Part shown: positions 1 to 7,634 of the stretch, piece by piece
How positions within the stretch are numbered: position 1 is the first letter of the stretch
Layout: every line of letters starts with the position of its first letter
Assembly: GCA_050309775.1 (NCBI GenBank)
Contig: JBNRMV010000007.1
Location: forward strand, 1 to 64,000
Source: DTU072 sp050309775
GTDB taxonomy: Bacteria; Bacillota; Clostridia; Christensenellales; DTU072
Direction: 5' to 3'
DNA length: 64,000 nucleotides
The notes under the pieces: model-generated
What the model saw: the letters and a program-made list of their open reading frames with translations, nothing else
Told to the model about the DNA's origin: nothing
Database searches by the model: none
Made by a program: the position numbers and the translations under genes

Positions 1-46
1 CTCACGCTTATCAGGCGTGCGCTCTAACCACCTGAGCTATGAGCCC
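1..46 (-). tRNA. tRNA-Ile (GAT), 3' part cut by the window edge
   Basis: The minus strand begins GGGCTCATAGCTCAGGTGG and continues through an anticodon loop CTGATAA with anticodon GAT (positions 10-12), which is the 5' acceptor strand, D arm and anticodon arm of a tRNA-Ile. The variable loop, T arm and 3' acceptor lie outside the window to the left. It lies downstream of tRNA-Ala and is probably on the same transcript, 111 bases apart. Confidence 0.95.
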
Positions 47-135
47 GTAGATTAAATTGGATTAACATTAAAAAGGCGGCTGCCTCTTTGGTAATCCGGT
101 CGAGGTGTCTTGCCTCTTTGCCCTATTTGATTGTT

Positions 136-155
136 TATCCGGTTTTGACCGGATA
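136..155 (-). other. short stem-loop between the two tRNA genes
   Basis: TATCCGGT and ACCGGATA form a perfect 8-bp stem around a 4-base loop immediately 3' of tRNA-Ala, where no CCA is encoded. It is not followed by a T run on the minus strand, so it looks like a processing or spacing element in the tRNA precursor and not a terminator. The role is an inference. Confidence 0.45.
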
Positions 156-157
156 AG

Positions 158-230
158 TGGAGATGAACAGAATCGAACTGTCGACCCCCTGCTTGCAAGG
201 CAGGTGCTCTCCCAGCTGAGCTACACCCCC
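158..230 (-). tRNA. tRNA-Ala (TGC)
   Basis: The minus strand reads GGGGGTGTAGCTCAGCTGG at the 5' end, has the anticodon-loop sequence CTTGCAA with anticodon TGC, a T arm with GTTCGATTC, and a 3' acceptor strand that pairs with the 5' end using two G-U pairs. It is 73 bases long with discriminator A; the 3' CCA is not encoded and would be added after transcription. Ala precedes Ile in the transcript. No 16S or 23S rRNA sequence is visible on either side within the window, and a separate promoter sits upstream, so this is a stand-alone tRNA unit as far as can be seen. Confidence 0.97.
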
Positions 231-261
231 TTAAGAGCCTTCCCGTTTAGAGTGCTTGAAT

Positions 262-290
262 ATCATATCACCTAAAAATAGTGTTGTCAA
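262..290 (-). promoter_or_regulatory. sigma-A promoter of the tRNA-Ala/tRNA-Ile unit
   Basis: Minus-strand TTGACA (285-290) and TATGAT (262-267) are separated by 17 bases and lie about 32 bases upstream of tRNA-Ala. Eleven of twelve bases match the consensus. Confidence 0.8.
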
Positions 291-447
291 TTATTTATCG
301 CACTATTTAAGCAAATAAAATAATTTTTCAGGGCAAAAAGACGCTTGTAAATTGTGTTATCCTTATTATTTATATATCCTTATATATATATGCGGCGCCG
401 CAAAATGGCGTGACAAATTTTGCCAGTCAAAAAGCCCAAAACTCCGT

Positions 448-948
448 TTAGTATCGGTTGTCGGGGTCAGAATTCAGTTTGTCAATGGCAAGCGCTATCA
501 TAATAATTTTTAATATGTTGCCTTCCAGCGCCCTTACTTTATAATAATCCCACGACGCCAAGTCGTTTATTACATTTGCCGCAAGCCGGGAGCTTTTTGA
601 GGGCGCTTTTATTTCGTAAATGTCATACCTGTATAAAAAAGGCTGCCCATAAATGATAAATTCCGAAGTTTGTTTGCGCAATTTCTTATTCAAGCCGGCT
701 TCTTCTTCGTCGGTTTTGTCTATTACTACATAAGACTGTTCCGCGCGGCAGATGCAAATAGGCGCGCTGTCCGCGGCTACTGCCGTAGCCTTGTCCTTTT
801 CAAATATTATTTGCGCCACTTGCGCCCCGTCCTTGCCATAAAGATAATAACCCTTCAACAGCTTGGCTACTTTTACAAAAAAGTTTTCCGCTCTTATGGC
901 AAAATCATCAATTTCCTTGTACAAGGCCTTTTTTATTCTGAATATCAT
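448..948 (-). CDS. hypothetical protein, 166 aa
   Basis: I do not recognise this protein. It has no obvious signal peptide or long membrane helix. It begins MIFRIKKALYK and alternates short beta-like stretches with basic patches; a phrase such as YYLYGKDGAQVAQIIFEKDK is reminiscent of the beta-barrel of LURP-one/tubby-like proteins, but that is only an impression. The start at 948 is supported by an AGGAG ribosome site 6 bases upstream and by a good promoter just before it. The gene stands alone, transcribed away from the divergent small gene at 1104. The 200 bases after its stop, up to the tRNA promoter, are AT-rich and contain a 12-bp perfect GC palindrome (391-402) but no gene. Confidence 0.75.
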   Translation of the reverse strand: MIFRIKKALYKEIDDFAIRAENFFVKVAKLLKGYYLYGKDGAQVAQIIFEKDKATAVAADSAPICICRAEQSYVVIDKTDEEEAGLNKKLRKQTSEFIIYGQPFLYRYDIYEIKAPSKSSRLAANVINDLASWDYYKVRALEGNILKIIMIALAIDKLNSDPDNRY

Positions 949-971
949 AAGTACTCCTAATAGTTACCTAT

Positions 972-1001
972 ATGATAGCATTTAATAATGCCGCAAGTCA
1001 A
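972..1001 (-). promoter_or_regulatory. sigma-A promoter of the 166-aa hypothetical gene
   Basis: Minus-strand TTGACT (996-1001) and TATCAT (972-977) with an 18-base spacer, about 24 bases before the start codon. Confidence 0.7.
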
Positions 1002-1038
1002 TATTTGCGCCAGCCGCAACAATACTATATTTTTTAAT

Positions 1039-1067
1039 TTGTACTTTTTTCCAATAAATGATATAAT
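1039..1067 (+). promoter_or_regulatory. sigma-A promoter of the 83-aa hypothetical gene
   Basis: TTGTAC (1039-1044), 17-base spacer, TATAAT (1062-1067), about 36 bases before the TTG start at 1104. Confidence 0.65.
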
Positions 1068-1103
1068 AGCTTTACGAAAAAAAGCTGGCTATCGGAGACG
1101 ACC

Positions 1104-1355
1104 TTGAAAGACTTTATTGCAAACCTGGAAAACTATTTCAAACAAGACTGGCAAACGGTTTTTGACAAAGCTATTACCGGACAGTTAAGTCCGCATGACA
1201 TCATAGAGATATGGTACCTTTATAGCGATTTTGTTGCCAACTCTCCCATTTCGCGTGACCACATAATGTATAATCTTGCCGACATGAAGCTGGCAGACAT
1301 AACCTTGCATTTATCGAATATAAAAAATGAAATCTTGGAATATCTTCCGTCATAA
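1104..1355 (+). CDS. hypothetical small protein, 83 aa
   Basis: Not recognised. It is a small acidic, probably helical soluble protein (NLENYFKQDWQTVFDKAITG near the N-terminus). The start is TTG, chosen because GGAG lies 6 bases upstream and a consensus -10 box precedes it; no ATG fits as well. It lies in front of spo0A, separated by 155 bases that contain the spo0A promoter, so the two are probably separate transcripts. Support is limited to promoter, ribosome site and intact frame. Confidence 0.55.
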   Translation: MKDFIANLENYFKQDWQTVFDKAITGQLSPHDIIEIWYLYSDFVANSPISRDHIMYNLADMKLADITLHLSNIKNEILEYLPS

Positions 1356-1442
1356 ACCTAATATCTGAGCAAAAAAGGTTTTTTGCCGACATATTATAAC
1401 AAAGATTTTTCATTATTTTACAAAATTCTTTCAAAAACACTG

Positions 1443-1471
1443 TTGCACTATGCAAATGGCTGTGATATAAT
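1443..1471 (+). promoter_or_regulatory. sigma-A promoter of spo0A
   Basis: TTGCAC (1443-1448), 17-base spacer, TATAAT (1466-1471), 40 bases before the spo0A start. In Bacillus spo0A also has a sigma-H promoter; none is evident here. Confidence 0.7.
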
Positions 1472-1510
1472 TGCTTTATTAAACAAAATTACCACAATAA
1501 GGAGTTAATT

Positions 1511-2248
1511 ATGGAGAAAATGAATGTTGCGCTTGCTGACAGCAATATTTCACTATTGCTTGATGCAAAAAATTATTTCGATGACGACAATGAAATCAAT
1601 CTCATCGCAGCGCTGTCTAATATTCAGCTGTTAAAATCGATAAACCATATCGATGTGCTGATAGTCGATTTGTCGCTATCTACAAATGAATGCTCTATTG
1701 ATGACTGCTGCTGTCACTTTTCCAAAAAACCCGCTTTGGTTATTACAGTTGCAGAAAAAGAGGAGGATTCTTTTGAAAAGACCGTGCGTTTCGGCGCCAG
1801 AATGATGCTGTGCAAGCCCTTTTCTATGGAGGATTTGCGCGCAAAACTGCTTTCGCTCAAAGCAGCGCCCAGTTCGTTCCGCATGCGCCTCAATGAGAAC
1901 AAAGTTCTTGACGAAAAACTTTCAAACATATTTATCCGTTCCGGAATACCACCGCACATAAAAGGATATCAGTTCCTCAGAGAGGCGGTCAAACTGTCGG
2001 TATCAAAACCCGACATGATAAACAACATCACGAAAAAACTTTATCCGTCAATCGCCGACCAATTCAACACCACCGCCAGCAAGGTAGAACGGGCAATCCG
2101 GCATGCCATTGAAGTGGCGTGGAGCCGCGGCAAAATTGAAAACATAAACTCAATATTTGGCATAAAAATTTATGCTAAAGGTGAAAAACCAACAAACGGC
2201 GAACTAATAGCTTTGATAGCCGACAAGCTGATGATTGAGTGCGGATAG
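1511..2248 (+). CDS. spo0A: Spo0A, sporulation response regulator with a divergent receiver domain
   Basis: Spo0A is the master transcription factor for entry into sporulation. The C-terminal half (about 135-245) is clearly the Spo0A effector domain: GIPPHIKGYQFLREAV (145-160), YPSIADQF, and the DNA-recognition segment TTASKVERAIRHAIEVAWSRG near 187-207. The N-terminal half (1-115) is a receiver domain that retains the phospho-acceptor D53 (VLIVDLS), T79 and K102 (CKPF). However, the acidic pocket keeps only D10; the second acidic residue is S11, and the usual LPxxDG loop after the Asp is replaced by LSLSTNEC, followed by a Cys-rich stretch (DDCCC). The usual neighbours spoIVB and recN are absent. 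AAGGAG lies upstream of the ATG. The stop is one base from the convergent radC stop. Identity is certain; normal phosphorelay activation is not. Confidence 0.95.
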   Translation: MEKMNVALADSNISLLLDAKNYFDDDNEINLIAALSNIQLLKSINHIDVLIVDLSLSTNECSIDDCCCHFSKKPALVITVAEKEEDSFEKTVRFGARMMLCKPFSMEDLRAKLLSLKAAPSSFRMRLNENKVLDEKLSNIFIRSGIPPHIKGYQFLREAVKLSVSKPDMINNITKKLYPSIADQFNTTASKVERAIRHAIEVAWSRGKIENINSIFGIKIYAKGEKPTNGELIALIADKLMIECG

Positions 2249-2249
2249 C

Positions 2250-3041
2250 CTAGCCCAATCGCTCAAAAGAGCCGTCCCCTTTGCGCACGATTTGCACAAC
2301 CTTACCTTCGGGTATCTGGTTGTGCTCCGTCCTGCGCATAACATAAGGCTTTATGGCGCAGCCATTAACCCCGCGAATTTCGCTGCTCAGGAAGAAGCTG
2401 TACACCTTGTCATCGGCAATGATAATATGGTCAACCAGCTCAACATCAATACTCTTGAGCATATGCTTTAATTCTATCGTGAGCGCTATGTCGGAATCAC
2501 TGGGGAAGGCTATGCCTGAAGGGTGATTGTGAGCAATAATCAAGTTGACCGCCTTGTGTCGTAATGCAATATCCATGATTGTCCTCGGGCTGAAAAGCAC
2601 CGACGATAACTCCGCAATGCCCGTCTCGACGACTGCGGTTATGCGCTGTTTTGCATTCAAACAAATGACATAAAGGCTTTCCATTTCACGGTGTTGCAGG
2701 TTGGCCTCAATGAGCGGAAATATGTCGTCAACATTTAATATGGGATTTTTGTTCTGACACTTGCATTTTCGGTATTCGCGGAAAAGCTGGGGTATCAGAG
2801 TAATCAAAATTGCGGCATTTTTTGTCATTCCCTTTACGGCAAACAAGTCTTCAACGGAAGCGTCAAGCACGCCGGTAAGACTGCCGAATTTGTTGATAAG
2901 ATTGTGCGCTATCAGATTGGTATCCTTATAAGGAATGCCGAAAAATAACAACAATTCAACAATTTCGTGTTCGGCAAATTTGTCAAGCCCGACATTCAAA
3001 AGTTTTTCTTTCATTCGCTCTCTATGCCCTTGATGTTCCAT
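2250..3041 (-). CDS. radC: RadC/UPF0758 JAB-domain protein
   Basis: RadC family protein with an N-terminal helix-hairpin-helix region (about 20-80, with EIVELLLFFGIPYKDTN and GSLTGVL) and a C-terminal JAB/MPN metalloprotease-like domain carrying the zinc motif HNHPSG at 171-176 and the Asp at 184. The family was named for a DNA-repair phenotype that was later withdrawn; its true function is unclear. About 40 extra residues at the C-terminus (after about 225) include basic segments such as YVMRRTEHNQ. Length 263 aa is slightly above the usual 220-230. It is transcribed from its own promoter and converges on spo0A with a 1-base gap, so neither gene has room for an intrinsic terminator. Confidence 0.93.
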   Translation of the reverse strand: MEHQGHRERMKEKLLNVGLDKFAEHEIVELLLFFGIPYKDTNLIAHNLINKFGSLTGVLDASVEDLFAVKGMTKNAAILITLIPQLFREYRKCKCQNKNPILNVDDIFPLIEANLQHREMESLYVICLNAKQRITAVVETGIAELSSVLFSPRTIMDIALRHKAVNLIIAHNHPSGIAFPSDSDIALTIELKHMLKSIDVELVDHIIIADDKVYSFFLSSEIRGVNGCAIKPYVMRRTEHNQIPEGKVVQIVRKGDGSFERLG

Positions 3042-3087
3042 AATTATTGCGTACCCTTCTCAATATTTTTATTTTCCGCTGCATTTT

Positions 3088-3116
3088 ATTATACAATGGC
3101 ACCGAATAAAGCACAA
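3088..3116 (-). promoter_or_regulatory. sigma-A promoter of radC
   Basis: Minus-strand TTGTGC (3111-3116) and TATAAT (3088-3093) with a 17-base spacer, about 46 bases before the radC start. Confidence 0.7.
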
Positions 3117-3165
3117 CAATAATTAACATTTTATGGCAAAAGTCCGAACATCTGTTTGTTATTTC

Positions 3166-4440
3166 TTAAAAAGCCTTGGCCCCCCTGTACACGGCATTTT
3201 TGCCCAAAATCTGTTCTATTTCAAGCAACCTGTTATATTTTGACATTCTTTCGCTGCGCGACATGGAGCCGGTTTTTATTTGGTCCGTTTCCAAACCTAC
3301 CGCCAAATCAGCAATAATATTGTCCTCGGTTTCCCCTGAACGGTGCGACATTATGGTAGTAAACCCTGCCTTCTTCGCCATCTTTATGGCGCGCATTGTT
3401 TCTGTTAAAGTGCCGATTTGGTTGGGCTTAATGAGTATGGAATTGGCGGCTTTAAGCTCTATCCCCTTTTTCAGCCTTTTGGTGTTGGTGACAAAGAGGT
3501 CATCGCCTACCAACTGAACTTTTTTGCCCAGACGCTTGTTCAAGTCTTGCCACAACTGCCAGTCTTCCTCATTCGCTCCGTCTTCAATGGATATTATCGG
3601 ATAGTTGCTTATCATTCCTTCCCAATAATCCACCATGGCTTGTTTGGTCATCCTTACTTTGGACTTTGGTAACATATAGTCCCCATTTTCGGCAATCCAC
3701 TCGGTTGACGCTGCGTCCAATGCAAATTTGATATCGTCCTGATAGCCGGCAAGCGCCACAGCCTCCGAAATTAAAGCAAGGGCAAAGACATTGTTTTGCA
3801 AGTCGGGAGCAAATCCCCCCTCATCGCCCACAGCCACATTCAATCCCTTTGATAATAACAGCTTTTTTAAGTGGTGGAATGTCTCGGCGCACTTTCTTAT
3901 GCCGTCGGTAAATGACAGCGCGCCTATCGGCACTATCATAAATTCCTGTATGTCCAGATTGTTGGACGCATGCGCTCCGCCGTTTATGACATTGCACATA
4001 GGCACCGGTAAAATCTTCGCTGCCTTGCCTCCCAGATATTCAAACAATTCTTCCCCCCTGTCCGCTGCCGCCGCTCGCGCAGCCGCAAGTGAAACAGATA
4101 ATATTGCGTTGGCTCCCAGTCTTGCCTTGTTTTCTGTGCCGTCAAGCATAATCATTTTTTCGTCAATGAGTTCCTGTTCTCGGGCGGACAGCCCGACAAT
4201 TTCGGCGGCAATCTCGCCGTTGACATTACTGACGGCTTTTGACACGCCCTTGCCCAAATATCTTGTTTTGTCGTTGTCGCGCAGTTCGACTGCCTCAAAA
4301 GCTCCCGTTGACGCGCCTGACGGTACGGCAGCGCCGGCTTTTATGCCGCTGTCCAAAGTGATGGTTGTCTTTACGGTCGGCACTCCCCTGGAATCAAGAA
4401 TCTCCATAGCCCTTATGTTTGTGATAATTGATTTTTTCAT
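3166..4440 (-). CDS. eno: enolase
   Basis: Enolase converts 2-phosphoglycerate to phosphoenolpyruvate in glycolysis. The 424-aa protein starts MKKSIITNIRAMEILDSRG and contains the Mg-binding and catalytic segments DEGGFAP, FALDAAST, SIEDGANEEDW, GDDLFVTN and LIKPNQIGT, plus the SHRSGETED loop, all intact. The frame is open another 47 codons upstream, but that stretch overlaps the preceding gene and the ATG at 4440 has AAGGAG at the right distance, so 4440 is the start. It lies 11 bases after the activase gene at 4452 and has no obvious promoter of its own, so it may be the last gene of that operon. This is an unusual place for eno, which normally sits with gap-pgk-tpi-gpm. Confidence 0.98.
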   Translation of the reverse strand: MKKSIITNIRAMEILDSRGVPTVKTTITLDSGIKAGAAVPSGASTGAFEAVELRDNDKTRYLGKGVSKAVSNVNGEIAAEIVGLSAREQELIDEKMIMLDGTENKARLGANAILSVSLAAARAAAADRGEELFEYLGGKAAKILPVPMCNVINGGAHASNNLDIQEFMIVPIGALSFTDGIRKCAETFHHLKKLLLSKGLNVAVGDEGGFAPDLQNNVFALALISEAVALAGYQDDIKFALDAASTEWIAENGDYMLPKSKVRMTKQAMVDYWEGMISNYPIISIEDGANEEDWQLWQDLNKRLGKKVQLVGDDLFVTNTKRLKKGIELKAANSILIKPNQIGTLTETMRAIKMAKKAGFTTIMSHRSGETEDNIIADLAVGLETDQIKTGSMSRSERMSKYNRLLEIEQILGKNAVYRGAKAF

Positions 4441-4451
4441 AATTTCTCCTT

Positions 4452-5435
4452 TTAGCCTGCAACGGCTGTTTGCTCTGTTTTGGCGTTGCTCCACCTTCCG
4501 CATCGGTCGCCCCACCTTGCCGCCACATTGCTGTCGACAAGCAACTGCACAACTTCGCAGCAATTCGGACATTGCTTGCATTGAAAGCTGACGGCTTCAT
4601 ACTTACTTTTTATTATATCAAATCCATGGAAGGTTGTATATCCCCGTTTTCCCGCCTCCTCCCGAGCCAGTATTGCCGCTCCGACTGCGCCCATAACATC
4701 ATAGTTTTCCGGCACTATTATTTTTGCGTTCAATTCTCGTTCAAATGCTGCAACAATGCCGACATTTGCGGCTACTCCGCCTTGAAAAAGAATGGGATTT
4801 TCAATTGTCTTACCCTTTGCAAGGTTGTTGAGATAATTCCGCACCAAAGCCTCGCACAATCCGTTTATTATATCCTCCAACCGTTGTCCTGTCTGTTGTT
4901 TGTGAATCATGTCCGATTCGGCAAACACTGCGCATCTGCCGGCAATTCTAACGGGATTTTTAGATTCCAACGCATAGCCGCCAAATTTTTCAATGGGAAT
5001 ATTCAGCCTTGCGGCTTGCCGGTCAAGGAACGAACCTGTTCCAGCAGCGCATACCGTATTCATGGCAAAATCATAGACCATGCCTTCGCGGATTATTATA
5101 ATCTTTGAGTCCTGTCCGCCTATTTCCAACACTGTCTTAGCTTCGGGGCACACCGCCAATGACGCTACCGCATGAGCTGTTATTTCATTCTTGACAATGT
5201 CGGCGCCGACAATAAGCGATGCAAGCTGTCTTCCGCTGCCCGTTGCCCCTGCAGCCTCTATCTTCCAGTTGTCGCCCAAAAAAGAGCGCACCTTTGTCAG
5301 ACCCTCTTTTAATATCCTGATAGGTTCTCCTTGCGTCCTAAGATATAATTTTTGAATTACCTTTCCTTGCTCATTCAGCAGCACAAAATTTGTGCTTACC
5401 GAACCGACATCAATGCCCAGATAACACGAGTTCAT
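4452..5435 (-). CDS. BadF/BadG/HgdC-type ATPase (acyl-CoA dehydratase activase)
   Basis: Homolog of the iron-sulfur ATPase that delivers ATP-energised electrons to 2-hydroxyacyl-CoA dehydratases. Visible ASKHA-fold motifs are GIDVGSVSTNFVLL at the N-terminus, ATGSGRQL, LEIGGQDSK and FQGGVAANVG. The two cysteines that bridge a [4Fe-4S] cluster between subunits are present in NTVCAAGTGSFLDRQ and AGRCAVFAESD. At the C-terminus a Cys-rich tail (CKQCPNCC and RCGRW) is added beyond the usual end near 260 aa and may hold a metal or second cluster. The start has AAAGGAGG upstream and overlaps the previous gene by 26 bases, so the three proteins are probably made in a coupled way. No true dehydratase or CoA-transferase gene is nearby, so the partner and substrate are unknown. 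Confidence 0.93.
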   Translation of the reverse strand: MNSCYLGIDVGSVSTNFVLLNEQGKVIQKLYLRTQGEPIRILKEGLTKVRSFLGDNWKIEAAGATGSGRQLASLIVGADIVKNEITAHAVASLAVCPEAKTVLEIGGQDSKIIIIREGMVYDFAMNTVCAAGTGSFLDRQAARLNIPIEKFGGYALESKNPVRIAGRCAVFAESDMIHKQQTGQRLEDIINGLCEALVRNYLNNLAKGKTIENPILFQGGVAANVGIVAAFERELNAKIIVPENYDVMGAVGAAILAREEAGKRGYTTFHGFDIIKSKYEAVSFQCKQCPNCCEVVQLLVDSNVAARWGDRCGRWSNAKTEQTAVAG

Positions 5436-6525
5436 TTTTTTCCTCCTTTAATTGCTTTCTTCTGCCCAACATATCTATAAAAGCGTCTATTCTAGTAAAA
5501 TAGCCTGCCTCTCCTGTGATTTCATCCATAATAAGCGTCAGCACCGGTATGTCATAATCCTTTATTACCGAGGGCATAATGCTGTCAGCGACTATTTCCG
5601 GCATGCATGTCAGCGGATATATCTGTATTACTCCCTCATACTGTTGCTTGGCATAAAGCACGGTATTGCCTAGCGTCTCCTGTGCATGTCCGCCTATCGG
5701 CGTCTTCAAATAGGGTTCGGCGGCATACTGAAAATTTTGTTTCCTGCGCATATTCAACCCACCCTTAATTATGTGTTCTTTTATCCACTCGCTGATATAA
5801 AGCGAACGGTTGACTTCCACACCCATATTGCCCAGCATTTTTTCTATGTCAAGGTTTGTAAACGGCTCAATCAGCGTATATATCTCCCCCACAATGCCTA
5901 CTTTAAGCGGTACAAAATCATTGTCGATATCCACGCTCAACAGTTTTTTCTTGGTATCCTCAATTAAAGCCGCCAGCGCTTTTGCGCCAAAAACCGTCTT
6001 TATTTTTTCAAAGTATTCATTCATTATGCCGTCGGTTTGCCCTTTTATCTTTTCCCTCGGGCGCACAACAAAGCTCAATTCTTCCAACTTGTCGGCATCA
6101 GCCTGCATTTTGTACGCTTTATACAACGGCACGACCATTGAAGACACTCTTTTTCCGCCTATCATTTTTTTTAGTCTTGACAACAGCTCTCCAAAACCTT
6201 TTTCGTTTATTTCCAGCGTTATTACATCAACATTATAGCCCAGCCCGGAAAGTATTTCTTTGTGCATCTCTGCATAGTATCCAAAGCGGCAAGGTCCGCA
6301 GCCGCCTGTAATTATGATGGTATCTGCGCCCTGTTCAATGCTCTCAATAAAATTGCCTATATTGATTTTCAGCGGCAAACACGCCATCTCCGGTGCATAC
6401 TTTGTGCCAAGCTCCAGCGTACGCTTGCTGCACTTTGGCGGTATTATATACTTGATATTCAGTTCGTCAAACAGCGTTTTTACAAGAATATACACATTAC
6501 CCATGTGCGGAAAGGTGACAATCAT
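5410..6525 (-). CDS. CoA protein activase-like (HgdB/2-hydroxyacyl-CoA dehydratase superfamily)
   Basis: A 371-aa protein resembling the database family called 'CoA protein activase', related to the cluster-binding subunits of 2-hydroxyacyl-CoA dehydratases. Conserved features are the N-terminal TFPHMGNVYILVKTLF, PEMACLPLKINIGNF (about 48-62) and IITGGCGPCRFGYYAE (about 71-86). These hold C49, C75 and C78, likely iron-sulfur ligands. The middle region carries GIVGEIYTLIEPFTN and the C-terminus has LTLIMDEITGEAGYFTRIDAF, a segment repeated in the neighbouring protein as LMVLDEHSGEAGINTRLEAF. It overlaps both neighbours (29 bases upstream, 26 downstream). The biochemical role is not established for the family; an electron-transfer or double-cubane-type reductase is an inference. 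Confidence 0.88.
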   Translation of the reverse strand: MIVTFPHMGNVYILVKTLFDELNIKYIIPPKCSKRTLELGTKYAPEMACLPLKINIGNFIESIEQGADTIIITGGCGPCRFGYYAEMHKEILSGLGYNVDVITLEINEKGFGELLSRLKKMIGGKRVSSMVVPLYKAYKMQADADKLEELSFVVRPREKIKGQTDGIMNEYFEKIKTVFGAKALAALIEDTKKKLLSVDIDNDFVPLKVGIVGEIYTLIEPFTNLDIEKMLGNMGVEVNRSLYISEWIKEHIIKGGLNMRRKQNFQYAAEPYLKTPIGGHAQETLGNTVLYAKQQYEGVIQIYPLTCMPEIVADSIMPSVIKDYDIPVLTLIMDEITGEAGYFTRIDAFIDMLGRRKQLKEEKNELVLSGH

Positions 6526-7477
6526 TTCTCTTCCTCCATTTAAGCATATCTATAAATGCCTCCAATCTGGTGTTTATGCCGGCTTCGCCCGAATGCTCAT
6601 CAAGCACCATTAAATAAAACGGTATGTCCGTCTGCCGCCGCAGCCGTCTTTCGCATAATTCCGCAACAAAGGAATCAATACCGCACCCGAACGACATCAA
6701 ATATATCATGCCGTCAATGTTCTTTTCCTGCGCAAAGTGCATAGCCGACCCCATGAGCCGCCTTGCAAAGCTCCAAAACACTTTTTTATCTAGTTTACAC
6801 GCATTGCCGTCGACAATATTGCCTGCTATCAATTCGGGAGTAAATATCTTTACGCCCTGCTCCTTCAGTTTGTTCAACAAACCGCGGTTTATATAGTCGT
6901 CATACAAGTTATAAATGTGCCCCACTACGGCAATACGCAGACCGTTGCTGTCGGGACACCTTTGGTTTTCCAAAATCTCCGTCGGCAGCTTTCCGCTCTC
7001 AACTTCTTTACGATAGATTTCTCCCTCCAGCATAGCCCGGTCGGCGGCGGCGGCTATTTTTGATTTGTCATGGCAAAAATAACTGCCGGCCTCAAAAAAA
7101 ACCTCTTTCAGCTTGGCGTGGCTCTTGTGCAAGTTTATTTCGCAATCAATAAGCGGTGGCAGACCGGGTACGGAACTTCTGACCATATCGGGCAGCCCGG
7201 TAAACTTCGGACAGATATATTCGCTTTTTGCAACGCTTCTTATCCTCGGCACAAAAAGGCAATCGGCTTTTCCGATAAGGTTGATAACATGCCCATGAAA
7301 AACCTTTATCGGCAAACATGCCTCGGCGATGCAATATTTCACTCCATCATTGAGGATTTTGTTGTTTGTTTTGTCCGAAAGCACGATTTCGGCTCCCAAA
7401 CCTTCAAAAAAAGTACGCCATATCGGATAATAATCATAATACAGCAGTGCACGGGGTACGCCAATCTTCTTAAACAA
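6497..7477 (-). CDS. DUF2229-type acyl-CoA dehydratase activase-related protein
   Basis: A 326-aa member of the DUF2229 family: N-terminal KIGVPRALLYYDYYPIWRTFFEGLG, CIAEACLPIKVFHGHVINL with two cysteines, and a C-terminal FGCGIDSFVAELCERR followed by DEHSGEAGINTRLEAFID. In many Clostridia these segments are part of one very large fused protein together with activase domains; here they are separate overlapping genes. The start is TTG at 7477, supported by GAGGTGA 7 bases upstream. It is the first gene of the unit that continues through the two next genes and perhaps eno. A 13-bp palindrome lies in the divergent intergenic region ahead of it. Function unknown; a redox enzyme working with the activase is likely. 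Confidence 0.88.
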   Translation of the reverse strand: MFKKIGVPRALLYYDYYPIWRTFFEGLGAEIVLSDKTNNKILNDGVKYCIAEACLPIKVFHGHVINLIGKADCLFVPRIRSVAKSEYICPKFTGLPDMVRSSVPGLPPLIDCEINLHKSHAKLKEVFFEAGSYFCHDKSKIAAAADRAMLEGEIYRKEVESGKLPTEILENQRCPDSNGLRIAVVGHIYNLYDDYINRGLLNKLKEQGVKIFTPELIAGNIVDGNACKLDKKVFWSFARRLMGSAMHFAQEKNIDGMIYLMSFGCGIDSFVAELCERRLRRQTDIPFYLMVLDEHSGEAGINTRLEAFIDMLKWRKRNDCHLSAHG

Positions 7478-7540
7478 TGCTCACCTCTCAATCTAAGGTT
7501 ATTATGAATATATCGTTTTCTTTTATTCTCATACATGCAG

Positions 7541-7553
7541 CCTTCATTGAAGG
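7541..7553. promoter_or_regulatory. 13-bp palindrome between divergent genes
   Basis: CCTTCATTGAAGG is symmetric around a central base and lies between the divergently transcribed activase cluster and the alpha-glucosidase promoter. It could be an operator for a transcription factor; nothing else supports this. Confidence 0.3.
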
Positions 7554-7572
7554 TGTTTCAAAAATTATGAGG

Positions 7573-7600
7573 TTGACAAAGACTCTTTCTATGATATAAT
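7573..7600 (+). promoter_or_regulatory. sigma-A promoter of the alpha-glucosidase operon
   Basis: TTGACA (7573-7578), 16-base spacer, TATAAT (7595-7600), both perfect, 35 bases before the start codon. Confidence 0.85.
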
Positions 7601-7634
7601 TTTTATATTAAAACATTATAAAGGAAGTGCATTT

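Noticed and set aside
1..240. tRNA-Ala/tRNA-Ile as the spacer of an rRNA operon
   Set aside because: A good promoter lies 32 bases upstream of tRNA-Ala and no 16S 3' end is present; what lies left of the window is unknown.
391..402. 12-bp palindrome TGCGGCGCCGCA in AT-rich sequence
   Set aside because: Has no loop space or T run for a terminator and a single GC palindrome is weak evidence for an operator.
4441..4581. N-terminal extension of enolase
   Set aside because: It overlaps the activase gene and has no family similarity; AAGGAG favours the start at 4440.
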